From: Blastobasis lacticolella
Lineage: Eukaryota; Arthropoda; Insecta; Lepidoptera; Blastobasidae
DNA: 64,000 nt
Assembly: GCA_905147135.1 (NCBI GenBank)
Contig: LR990043.1
Location: 17,795,584 to 17,859,583 of the forward strand
Direction of reading: 5' to 3'
This document shows positions 11,790 to 24,100 of this stretch, piece by piece. The position numbers were made by a program, and so were the translations under genes. Positions within the stretch are counted from its first letter, which is position 1, and every line of letters starts with the position of its first letter. Below the pieces are notes generated by a model that saw nothing but the letters and a program-made list of their open reading frames with translations, was not told the DNA's origin and ran no database searches.

Positions 11790-14700
11790 CTCGTACTACG
11801 CTCCGGCCGGAGCCGTGAACGCACTCAATTTGAAATGGCGTCACGCGGTCTGGCAAGATGGCGGCTGGCGCGGGAAAATCCTCCGCCATTATGCCCAACG
11901 CACATCTCCCGCTTTCCACTTTCCGTGGACCTTTCACGCCGGAATAATCCCAACGACTGTTTGTGCAAACTTTCGTCCGCCCAGTTTAATATTTTTATAA
12001 TTGCTCAGCTGAAAGTTGCAGATAACCCTCACCTCAAACTCAAATTCAAACTGTTTAACGGAGGATCCTTTTATAGGTACACAGAAGTAACATAAAACCA
12101 TTAATAAGCCTCTTACCCTATCCGTCTAAGTCAACATCGGTGTTCTCGGAGATGCGGCGGGGGGTGGGGGGCGGGCGCGTTGCTATGGCAACGCACGGGG
12201 GCGCGGACCCGAATTTTATCGATTCGGATACAGACAGCAGCCGGGCGAGCTCTCGACTCCACTATAACACGATTCAACGCCCGTGTTTGCAGATCTCACA
12301 GGTTTAGAGGGGCTTTGACGTTTAGAAACACATACGCCGGTTCTCTAGTCTATATGCTGAGTGTAGCGAGCGTCGCAGCATCTCAACAACACGCTTCCGT
12401 AAACGCAGAGTTAATAGGATGGGGAATTTGTATTACTTAGGTATGTGCTTTAGAATTTACACGTACTTAATTCATTGGACTCTCTCTGTCGGTGTCGGTA
12501 ATTCTAGGACCATTACAGAATCTGTCTGAGTAGGTAGTCACTCTGCGACCATCAACTAGGTAGATACGTTGGTGCAATTTTAATCAGCTTTGTGTAATGT
12601 AGATTTTGTAGGTAGCAACAAATCGGCCAGGTGTTAGTGCCAACAAGATAAATTGATTCGAAGCCAACGATTTATTAAAAACAAAAGCCTGTCAACCGCC
12701 CGATACTATAACAAAGAAATAAGCAAACAAAACACACTCGGCGCCCCCGGCGGATCCGGCGAAAACAAGAGCAGTAGTTACGGAGCAAAAGCATAACACT
12801 CGAAAAGATTTTAGAGTAGGGATAAAAAGGAGCGCGGGGTCGCGAAGGGTCTTCGCGCCACGAGATATGAGTTAGTGCACCCTTCGCACGCCACCCCTAT
12901 CAATTGTTACCAGTTGCGCATATTTTTACCCCCAGAAACAGGAACAGCTCGGCTGGTGGCGGAGCGCCATATTTCGTGTTGAGTCGCGCGAGCAAATTTC
13001 CGAAACTTGAATAAGGACCCCGAATACATTTCGCGGCACACTTTCTTAAGTATTCACGTGTAACCAAATGAGCTGCCAAGTTTTCGGGAAGAGTGTAATA
13101 TGTACACGCTGCTCTTTTACTTTCTATGCCTATATGTAGCTGCCGAAGTAGGTGCCCTTTGTGGAAGAAATTGTAAGAAGTCTGGCAAAGTACCTACATT
13201 GACTACCTATCGCATATCGAAATATGCAGGCATAAAAATAAGAGATCCTTGAAACAGAAATTGGAGTATGGAATCCTGTTTTCGATATGATATAGAGTCG
13301 AGAGCGAGATCGTTAATTTGAAAAGTTGGGGACACGAGGGGTACCGCCAACCGTACAACTTTTATTGAGTAGTCGACAAGTGTGGGACAAATATATTTAC
13401 CTCATGTAGGTAGCATCAATTGCCATATATACCCACCAACCCCATCGCAGATCTCGAAATAGACAACGACTAAAAAAACACATAACGACATTGTGATTCC
13501 GTGCGCCCATCACGTTAGAGGTCGAGACGTTACCAGATAAAAACGGCTTCGCGACGCGACTTTTGCAAAGGAAATACGCAAAAAATATCACTGGGGCCGA
13601 TTAACACAGTTATCCTTGAAGATGTCGCGCGCAAAAAGGGGCATAAGGGGACAAAAGGCCCTGAAACATTTCTCACTGCGTCGCGGGGAGGGGGCGGGGG
13701 CCTCCCCCCGCTACGTGGCGTGTCCGAGGTGTCCATAATTTATGCTCTCGAGCGGACCACGAAAAATAAATGAGCACCCGCTTACAGTAGCAAACGGGAA
13801 AGTAGCTACTCTCCGTTGCGTACATTGCGATGGGATGAGAGATAGGGCAGGACGTTTTTCTTTTGGGTCCCTAATCAGGACATCGTGACAGGTGGGGAAG
13901 ACTTGTCACATCACGTCCCTTCCCTAAACCGATGTTAATATTTTACGAACTTGATGGCAAAACATTTTCGCAGGACCAGCGAAAGAAATTCGATAAATAA
14001 ACTTCTGTTAAATATACCTAATCGTAGATTTTTGTCGGTTCTGTTAGAAGTACAGCACGGCTAGCCCAAGTATGATAGCCCCGACACATCTCGCGCCGCG
14101 ATCTCAATACTAAGGTGAAAGAGATAGCAGTAACATTAAATTTTCCCTATGAATCATTATAGTTTATCCATTAATATAAAGCGTGAAAAACCCGTTTCTT
14201 ACTTAGCTAGAGGAATTCAGCGATACGAATAAGGGCTTCTCCTACGAATACTCGTACAGAAATAACAAGTCGAAACCGCACCATAGTCACCCTACGGCGG
14301 CCGGAGGAGGAGATCAACGCATGAACAGCGCGATACATAATACATCATGATATTGTATTAATTCGGGGACCGTACGCTCGCCGCCGGGGCTCCGGCCAAC
14401 GCTTTTTACCGAGTAATTAATGGGGGTGGGCCCCCACCGGCTTATTTTGATTCCTTGTTTTCTTTCGCCGAATTGAAAAGCGATGGACAGCGCCGTAATT
14501 CAATCAATTTCGGGGAAATTAAGGCCGCTCAAATGTTTTTTTCTAGCCTCTTTGGAAATTTCGCCCTCCCGGTTTCGCTCCTATTTCAGCGGAATGGAAA
14601 TGATTGAATTGTAACTAGGATTTCGCCGGAAATCCTTTGAGCGGGAAATTAATTTCGACAGTATTGCTGAGTGTGCTTGGGATTCAATTTTTTTACCCTT

Positions 14701-15150
14701 CGACCGATGTTCGTCAAGGCCCTTACTTACGTGTCCTGGGTCATATCAAAACGTCATATTACACGATTCCTAGCTGTCTCGTGCCAGTTAGGAATTTTGG
14801 TAAATCGTCTCGCCGTCTAGGAGTATATTTAAAAAGGACCTCTATACATCCTTGGACGTAGGAAGATAAGGCGGCCGAAACGGAAAGTACATAATGTCAG
14901 TATAGCGCTATGTAACTGAATTAGGCCAACATCAGGACTTGTGTACTTTACTTCTAGCTAGATTCATTAGTCCAGAATCGTAAAACGAAGTTGTAGGGGT
15001 AGGTCTTATTACGATACCAGATACAACAAACGCAATAAGTCACAGTTGATTCCAATGTATATTAAAAAAAACACTTAAATATACTATACACAGCTTATAT
15101 GTAATCCCATTAAAACAAAAAACAACTAAACTTATTAGCTGAGTATATTA
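11790..15150. promoter_or_regulatory. GC-rich, repeat-poor non-coding block (possible regulatory region)
   Basis: Unlike its flanks, this stretch shows none of the repeat families found elsewhere in the window. It has several CpG-rich patches (11800-11960, 12150-12300, 12720-13000, 13500-13730, 14380-14640) and G-runs. An X-box-like GTTGCTATGGCAAC is at 12179-12192. No open frame looks like protein. A cis-regulatory role is inference only; the nearest recognised gene end is CENP-I at 15158. Confidence 0.3.
12179..12192. promoter_or_regulatory. RFX-type X-box-like site
   Basis: GTTGCTATGGCAAC fits the RYYNYYATRRNRAC X-box pattern used for RFX factors and is nearly palindromic. It is embedded in a G-rich patch (GGGGGGTGGGGGGCGGG just upstream). 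Whether it is bound is unknown. Confidence 0.35.
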
Positions 15151-15157
15151 TCACTTA

Positions 15158-18100
15158 TCAACGTAGTTCTAGCACTGTCCGTCGAAGAAACTCACTGAGG
15201 TTGGGATAGTTTTGTGCGACCAATATATCAAAGTACATTCTCTTGGTCACATACGCTGGGTCCACAGCGTCCATATTCACCCGATTGTGTGGTACGAAAG
15301 CTAGGCTGTTCCTGAGGCCTAGTTTCGAGTCCGCTTCTGGGACTAGATCTCTTAACCTGGACACCAGTTGGGGATGCATCTCGTTAAGCACAAAGCCAGA
15401 CTTGTAGTCGGAGAGAGGTTGCTCCTCGTACAAAAAGTTGATCAGGTCCCGCGTATACGCTTCCAGAATCTGCCTGCGTGCCATGTACTCCTCCCCTTTC
15501 TGAGATTTGTTCACCGATTTCAAGATCTTCTTGTACCTGTTGAGAGTTGGAACCTGACCTTAGATATCTCAGTAACAAAACCGTCCAGACCGACCGACTG
15601 ACCATCATCAGAATTATCGCTATCCTACTCTATTTAATTTAAAAATTTAAGACAAAAGTGTCAAGCAAAAAGGTTTTCTAAATTCCGATTACAAATATTG
15701 TGGTTTTATTTTAAAAAATTAAGGTACAAACATGAGGGATAGCATGCGAGTGATCCTATATTTCTGTTATTTATCTGATATAGAGAATCCTAAATATAAT
15801 ATAAAAAAATAACATTTATTTAATTCCAATGTTCTTTCTGTTTCACACTGAATACAAATCATGATACACGGCGCTCACTAGAGCCCTCTAGCTAATTTTC
15901 GCAACAACCTAAACAGATCGCACAGCCTCCGCGCTCAGCTACAGATTTTAAACGCCCTTTTGAGATGTACACTAGATGGCCTACCCTGTGGTAGTAACGA
16001 TTGCCAAATGGGTGTTTTGTATGTATTAGTGTATCCGACTAATAAACAAGCAGGCATCGCTGTTGATGAAAGCGGATTCCTACAAAATCCACAAGATTTA
16101 CGGAGTTAGTCTACTTCTAGTGGCGACGCTCTCTAGCGGCAACGAACTGATTTGAATAAGGCTCCGTGTCCGACGGTGAACAGTAAGGATGAATTGAAAA
16201 GGCCAGAACTGACGAGTCGAGTGAAAATCTAAGTAGCAAGTTAGAACCACTGGCTGTACGATGGGGTATATCAGAGGTCTCTCAAGAGGTGGGCAAATGC
16301 ATTGGTGATTGGTATTGCTGATGCGGTGACCACTTTCCATCGGGTGGACCGCTTGTCTACTTGTCTGCCGTATAACACAAAAAATCGAATGTCAGTATAC
16401 TAACAGTAACTAGCACATCCAGGCATATTTCGCGTTAGGGATTAGATTGAGCCTCGCCTGCGCCGGTTTGGTCATTTGTTGCGTAGGCCCCAAGGATACG
16501 TGGGAAGTAGAACCTAATCTTGTTGGTATCAGGGGGTCTAAAAAGGCCACATTAGCCTTTCAAACTTCACACTAATTTGTCAAAAACTTAGCTGCAGCGT
16601 CGCTGTTGTTGGCATTGACATGACATTTCAAAATGGCGTCACTTAGTTCCAGTATTGGCCACCGGATCAGATAAGTTTATGGTAATGCTAAATAAATATG
16701 GTATGCTTTTTAAACCCCAGAAATAAGATCCGAGGGAGGTCTAAGAAGCGATGGCTCGACATTGGTGAGTCGGATGCGAGAGCCAACAGCTCAAGGCGTG
16801 GATTTCACGCGTGGGTAATGCCCCTGGTATTGCAAACGTCGATAGGCTGCGGTGACTGCTTACCATCAGGACGGCCGCAAGCTTGTTTGCCACCTTAGTG
16901 GTATAGAAAAAAAACCATGATCAGGTGTAATGGAAAAGGAAGAGTAGGAAAGTCCCTGGCACAAGCCGGAACAGAAACAAAATAAATTAAGTCAATAGAA
17001 GTCCCATGCGCACGTGACTTCGTCGCCGTGCAGATGACTCGATTATACGTCTTTTGTCCATAGTATCTGACACTATTTGACACTCGAGACTTATTGCGCA
17101 GTAGTACAGTTATGTGCAGTAGTGGCCGAGATGGCGACAAGCGTGTTCCATAGTTGACGCCCCACAACACCTACATTTGATTACCGAATTTTAATTTCTG
17201 TTACGGGTCTGGACTGGCTATTCTATGTATAATAAGTGTTTCAAAGTATTTGAGTAGTATATCAGCTAACTAACACCCATAGTACAAGCTTAGTTGGGGT
17301 TAGATAGCGTTATGTGAATTTGTCCACGATTATTTATTTCATCATCACAGCCCGTAACAGTCCACTGCAGGACTTTGGGCCTCTCCCACGAAAGGGGAGG
17401 TTATTGCCATAATCTCCATGCTTGGCAGGCGGGTTGGAGATCGCATTGTTTAAATATAACAATGGAAAATGCTGCTGCCCATTATCCAGACTACGGAGAG
17501 TCTTGATCTTTTGCCTCGAAAACATTAGTCGCCTTGTACGACACCCATGAGCGTAAGGGGATTATTTATTTATTTTATGGCATTTCCATTAACTTATCAT
17601 ATTTTGATCTCTGTACCAATGATGATCAATATACTCACAGCAACATAAGCTTGGCGATATTCTCCAGTAGCAACGCAGAAGGCGATAGCAGGGGCAACGC
17701 CAGTGCCAATAGTCCGGGCGGCGCGGCGGCGGCGGGCCCGCGGCAGTCCGCACGGGCCATACGCAGTAGGCACTGACCACTCGTGAACAGGACTCGCATG
17801 TCGTCTGTGGATAGATACGGCTTTGTAATACGCTTATAACAACCTGACCTGGCTAAATTCAGTAGACCTAATTCAGAAGCAAAAAGTGTACGGTTGTCAA
17901 TTATGACAGCGCCTTAAGGTCACGCGCATCAATCAACGGGCGCACACAGACGATTATCTTCGAAACCTCATAGAGTGGACTTCAGGACTGGATAGCATGA
18001 CTATGACGGGCTTTGTCGTGTGCTACATAACTTTCAACACACACAGATCGAACCGAGCTGTAGACCTAGCACAAGTTGCTCTCGCACGCGATAAGCGAGA

Positions 18101-21100
18101 AAAAGCGCGACATAGGTATTGCTACATCTTTCGTCTTAGTATTGAGAGAAAGAGACAAACGCTGTCTCGCGGCGCGAGCTTTGTCGCGTACACACTTGTA
18201 CTAGGGCCACTGGCTACAATTCCCTCGCTCTCTCGCACACGACAAAGTCCGTCACAAATACGCAAGCTGGTTAGAACCGTTGCAAGATGTTTCTAAGGCG
18301 GTAGCACTGTTAACTTACCCGGGTCCGCTTGCAAGTCTTTGCTGATCGAATCGTTTATGTGCGAAGCGACGAGCGGCAACAGTAGCTCAAAGCTCTTGGA
18401 CGACTGCCGTGACCCCAGGAAGTTGTGTTTCGACCTCGTACTTGAGAATACCTAGAGAAACAAATAAGGTATTTTACAAGGCGGTATGAGACTGTATGAT
18501 AAGTAAGTATGCTTGTAGTATGTAAGTATGCTACCGGGTGCGCGAGTAATATTTCCGGCGCAATGTGGGAGATATCGAAGGTAAGATTGAAGAGGCTCGT
18601 ATGCGCTGGTTTGGACAGGGGCCAAGCCCCAGAGATACATGGAAAATATATGCCTAAATCTCTCAGTAGGAAACAGGTCCTGCGGGCTCAAGTAGAAGAT
18701 GCGGCACCGGCATACTATGTAAGTATGCTGATGCTGAAGACGGATAAGGAGCTTTGGTATTCACCTTGATACCGAGTCTATCTTTCACAAAGGGCATCAC
18801 ACATTTCCAGTCTCATACTCACCAATACATCATCAACATCCTAGCGGTCAATATCAGCTTCGCTAGGATCCGATATACTACTCTTCTTCCTCAACTTCGC
18901 CTTCGAATGCATTCCCGCCGGACCTTTACTTCGTATATTATGGAGATTTTTGCTTTTTACTTGCACAATCTGTTGGGATAAAACCGACTCGCCAAAACCT
19001 TGTCCGTCTGTCAGCAGGGGGCCGCGGGACGGTGTGAGGGGCGCACAGCCCGCATTACGTGAAGTGAACTGTATTGTGTCTTTGCTTGCCGGATTGCTCC
19101 CGTGATCATGGGGTCTAAAAAGGCAGCATTAGCGTTTCACATTATGATTCATATTAAGGTGCGTACGAATTAGAGCGGCACAGCCCGAGGCATGCTCACC
19201 GCTACCCAGTTGCGCATTTGTTTGTGCGTTGAGGCAATGTGCTCGCGGCGAGCCACAAATGCGCCGCACAAACAAAATGCTGATGCTGCTTTTATCATAA
19301 TTGCTCGGATTGTTAAAATAATTTTAGTAACACTTTTTTCTGCTCATATAATTGTATTAATAAAATGCATTTGTCCTTGATCCGCAGCATGTTGTTTAAT
19401 TTTCCAAATGATTTATTTATTGATTTTATTTTATTTTATTTTTTTGTTTTATTTTATTTTACTTTACTTTACTTTATTTTAATTTATTTATTTTATTTAT
19501 TAGGCAAAACAACACTGACGATTGTGATTATAAAGTTTTAAACCATTGATTTATTACTAACCGTAGATAGCACATGAACGCTTGAAAAGTGGGCCGGTGA
19601 AGGACTGCTTAATCGCTAGTCAAGCAGTCCTTTTCCGTAGTCCGTCATTAGCCGTCGGCACGTAAGCATGCCCAAGTGCGCGTTCAAAAATTGTCGAAAC
19701 AATGGCCTTAAACGACGAAAAATGGATGGTATTTCATATTTTGCGTGAATAAACACATTATACATCTTATCATGCATAAATATAGCGATTTACACATAAA
19801 AAACGATCAAAAATAATTATTTTAGTCAGAGACATATTGTCCGTGTCAGACATCACGTCAGTTGTCTCAATCATGCGCATGCGTTAAAGCGCAGCATTAT
19901 CCACAGCGCGAAAAGCAATTTTGAGCTTTATACGTATGAAAAAAAGTTGATATTTGGGAAATACGATACTGTACGTAATGGCATTTTGATTGGGGCGTGC
20001 GTATTTGGCTAAGAAATTGCTACTGTCAATTAGGCGATTCAATTCGGATTTCAAGCGCATTTTTGTATGAAGAGCTTTATCTACGGTTGGTAGTAAATCA
20101 ATGTTTTTAACCCCAAAAGAAAATATTAAAGTTATCAAGTGTCAATAAACAATACGCGCGCATTCGTAGTTTTATTTCGAAACTCCGATACACGTCCAAA
20201 CTCGCGAGGCACGCAAACCTTTGAGCATGGACAGAAAACCGACAATCGGCTGCTCGTGAGCCACGTACGAATTTGAGCAAATGGGCGAGCCGTGCGTGCC
20301 TCAACCTGAGGCTGCCTCTAATTCGTACACACCTTTAGAGTGCCACAAACTTATCTGATCCGGTCCCCAATACCGGAACTAAGTGATGCCATTCTTAATT
20401 GACAACAGCGACGCTGCGATAAGTTTGTGACAAATTAATATAAATCATATTATGAAACGCTAAGTTCAAGTACAAACATATTTTTTCAATTTGGGTTTTC
20501 GTAAAACACTTATGAATGTCATACTATCTACGCGGCATCGTCGAGCCGGCCACTGTTGGAGATGTTTTCACCCGGTGCTGGCTAGTCAAATCAGCCAGTC
20601 ACTTGACTGGAAGGCACATACTGTAGACAGAGAAAACTGTGCTACATATGCCTGCGCGGACCGCCTGTCAGTGTCACTGTCAGTTTGACGTGCACCTAAT
20701 GTGGCCTTTTTAGACCCCTCTACCGCCGTACGACCGAGAGGCCTCCTTCAGCTGTGTGTGTGTGAGGGTTCTACTCACCAAATTGGTATACATGTTGGCC
20801 ATAGCGCGCGTGATGGCCGCGTGGGCGAGCGGCTCGGCGCGGCGGCCGGCGGCGGCCAGCGCCGAGCATATCGCGGATACATGGTCGGGGGAGGAGGCGT
20901 CCACGCATTCCGCTAGCGAGAGGATCTGGTGGAGGAACAGGGATGAGATTATTAGTGGGTGGTCTATTAACTAATGATAGGCGCTGATAAATACGTGGAA
21001 GATTAAATTAAATGCAGGAACATAAAAAAAATGTGGAGCTTTGAACTGGGGGTTTAAAAAGGCCACATTAGCGTTTCATATGATTCATATGAATTCGTCA

Positions 21101-24100
21101 CAAACTTATCTGCAGCGTCGCTGTTGTTGACATTGACATGAACATTCAAAATGATGTCACTTAGATCCAGTACTGGCCACCTGATCAGATAAGTTTGCGG
21201 CAGTCTAATATGAATCATAATATGAGACACTAATGTGGCCTTTTTAGACCCCCTAATTATTGGTTTACTATTGCGTTATAACTGAATGTTAGATTTTGAC
21301 ATATACATTTGACCTTTATCAATGTATTTAAATTTACAGGCAAATGCGTTTATTTTGTAATATTATTACTACAATTTACGTGAATCTAACAGAGAATATT
21401 TATTCAATTAGAGCGATTTGAGTCGGGGCGAAGGAGCTTAGTGTTTGAATCTTAATTTTCGAGTATCAGTGTTATCATTTGTTCTGAATCAAGAAGTGTT
21501 TGGTAGTATGGCAAGAAAATTTCTAAATTGAAATCTATCCAGACTGACTTGTCTTATTTGGTAAACAAATCACTCGTAACAAAATCAGGAGTTGCCGAAT
21601 AATCTACGTACACTGTGTATTACATGTTTTGATTTATATAAAGAAGACACAACAATGTGCATTTCAACTGCTGCAGATTAGGCACCTACCCATTCAAATA
21701 CACTGTCAATTAGGCGCAGAATGCCACATTCGCAAAATGTCATATCATACCGCAAATAAAGAAGTGGCAGAGTTGTTCCAAAAATTTTTTACCGAAATAC
21801 CGATTAAAACTACCTCGCTGCTAAACTCGTGCCCAATTAGTGCAGAAAACTTGTTAAAAGAAAATATAGGTGCCTGTGAAAATGGCTTTTGTTATTCCGA
21901 AGTAGACGCTAAAACTATCATTAAAGCTTTTAAAAGCATTAAGTTGAAAAATACGGAAGATATTTGGGGAATGTCAGTTAGAGTTATAAGTACTGTTGTT
22001 GATATTTTAGCACCGTATTTAGCTTACATTTTTAATGCTTGCGTCGAAGTAGGTGTTTTCCCCGACCTCATGAAAATCAGTAAAGTGGTGCCATTATTCA
22101 AATCAGGTTGTAAAAATAGTTTGAATAATTTTAGACCGGTATCCATCCTGCCCGTTTTCAGTAAAATCTTTGAAAAAATCATGTTAAGTCAAATGATTGT
22201 GCACTTTAACAGTAATAAATTATTTCATCAACAACAATATGGCTTCACAAAAGGCCGCAATACTACCGAAGCTGGTATTAGCCTCATTCAACAAATTTTT
22301 GGCGCTTGGGAAGAACATCATAATGCAGTAGGTGTTTTTTGCGATTTGTCTAAAGCATTTGATTGTGTAAATCATTCAACACTATTACTAAAATTAAAAC
22401 ATTACGGTTTTACGCATGATAGTCTTGAAATGATGAAATCATACTTAGAAGGTAGAGTTCAAAAAGTAAATGTAAATGGCGAGTTATCTGCGGGTGGGAA
22501 AGTGAGCATTGGAGTGCCACAAGGATCTATATTGGGGCCGTTTCTCTTTCTTGTATATATAAATGACCTTCCATACATGGTGCAGAATATTGCTGGTATA
22601 GTCTTGTTTGCTGACGACACTTCACTGATATTTAAAATTAATAGGAAAGATAATAATATAGACGAAGTAAACTGTGTTCTTCAGAATGTGCTTCATTGGT
22701 TTACGATTAATAACTTAGTCTTAAACTCTAAAAAAACAAAATGCGTTCATTTTTGCCTCCCTAATGTACAAAGTAATCAATGTAATGTTATATTAGATAA
22801 AACGCAACTTGAGTTGGTAGAGAAAACTACTTTCTTCGGCGTTAATATAGATTCAAAAATTCAATGGGGCCCACATATTGAATCATTGGCTAGTAGGTTA
22901 AGTTCGGCTGCATTTGCCGTGTGGCGAATAAGGAGGCTAACGGATGTGAATACAGCTAGATTAGTTTATTATAGTTATTTTCATAGTATTATGTCATACG
23001 GCATCATACTATGGGGCAAGTGTGCTGATAGTGACATCATTTTCAAACTACAAAAGCGAGCTGTAAGAGCAATATATGGATTACGTCGACGTGATTCGCT
23101 CAAAGAATTGTTTAAAGAAATTGATGTATTGACTTTCTCAAGTCAATATATATTTGATAATATTATGTATGTTAGAAAGCATATTACCCAATTTGCTAAA
23201 AATACTGATATTCATAATGTCAATTTAAGAAACAAAAATAAACTGGTAACACCGTTGTTCAGACTAAGTAAAGTAAATTCATCTTTCATGGGTAACTGTA
23301 TAAGATTTTATAATCATATTCCTGAATGTATTATTAATTTGCCTGAATTGCAATTTAAAGATAAGGTGAAAACAACTTTAATGAAAAAAGCCTATTATAA
23401 AATTGATGAATATATCAATGACAAAAATGTATGGTGTACTACTAGCTCTTCGAAATAGGAAGTTATTTATAAATTTATAATTTTGTTAATTGAGTGAGGA
23501 TGATTTGATGTGTAATAGTCATTGAATAACAAATATTTTTTTAATGTGTACGGCATTGGCAGCGCATGCTCACTTAAATGTCTGCCTGGTGGTGGCATGG
23601 GGGTCGGGTCGTTCTCTTCCCTCAAATATGGTTGAATTGGACGATGGCTGGGCCCTGCGTCATGCTCGTGAACGGGTGCTGCCTTGGTGGACTGGCCTGC
23701 TTTTGCTGTGCCATTTTTTATGTTTTTGAAATTTATTTTCATTTTTAGTTATCTTCACCGATTTGTAGAGGTTCACATCATATTCCAATCAAGACAGGCT
23801 CACTCAAATTAAATTGACAAATGTATCAATGCAATGTAATCATATTTAAATGTACCTGTGGGTTTCTTGCCGTTTCTTTTTCCCACAGATGGTCATTTTC
23901 CTAACTGAAGCGGCATACTGACAGACAGACGACATTCTTTTTACTTATTTGTTCCGAGCTCAGGGCGCGACGCGGGTAGGCCGGCTGGGGCGTGCGGGTG
24001 TGAGCGCCGGCGGGCTGGCTGGGGCCGGGCGCGCGCCGCATATGATTCGCCTAGGCGGTTATGTGCGTAGCGCGTATCGGTGCCCGGTGTCTCGCCGGAG

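Larger units (their letters stand above)
19110..20718. mobile_element. MITE family A copy split by two nested insertions
   Basis: The outer ends are GGGGTCTAAAAAGG (19110) and CCTTTTTAGACCCC (to 20718). Removing two insertions, 19157-20334 with TTA on both sides and 20464-20696 with TAA on both sides, restores about 190 bases colinear with the intact copy at 21049-21252. In CENP-I intron 9. Confidence 0.82.
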
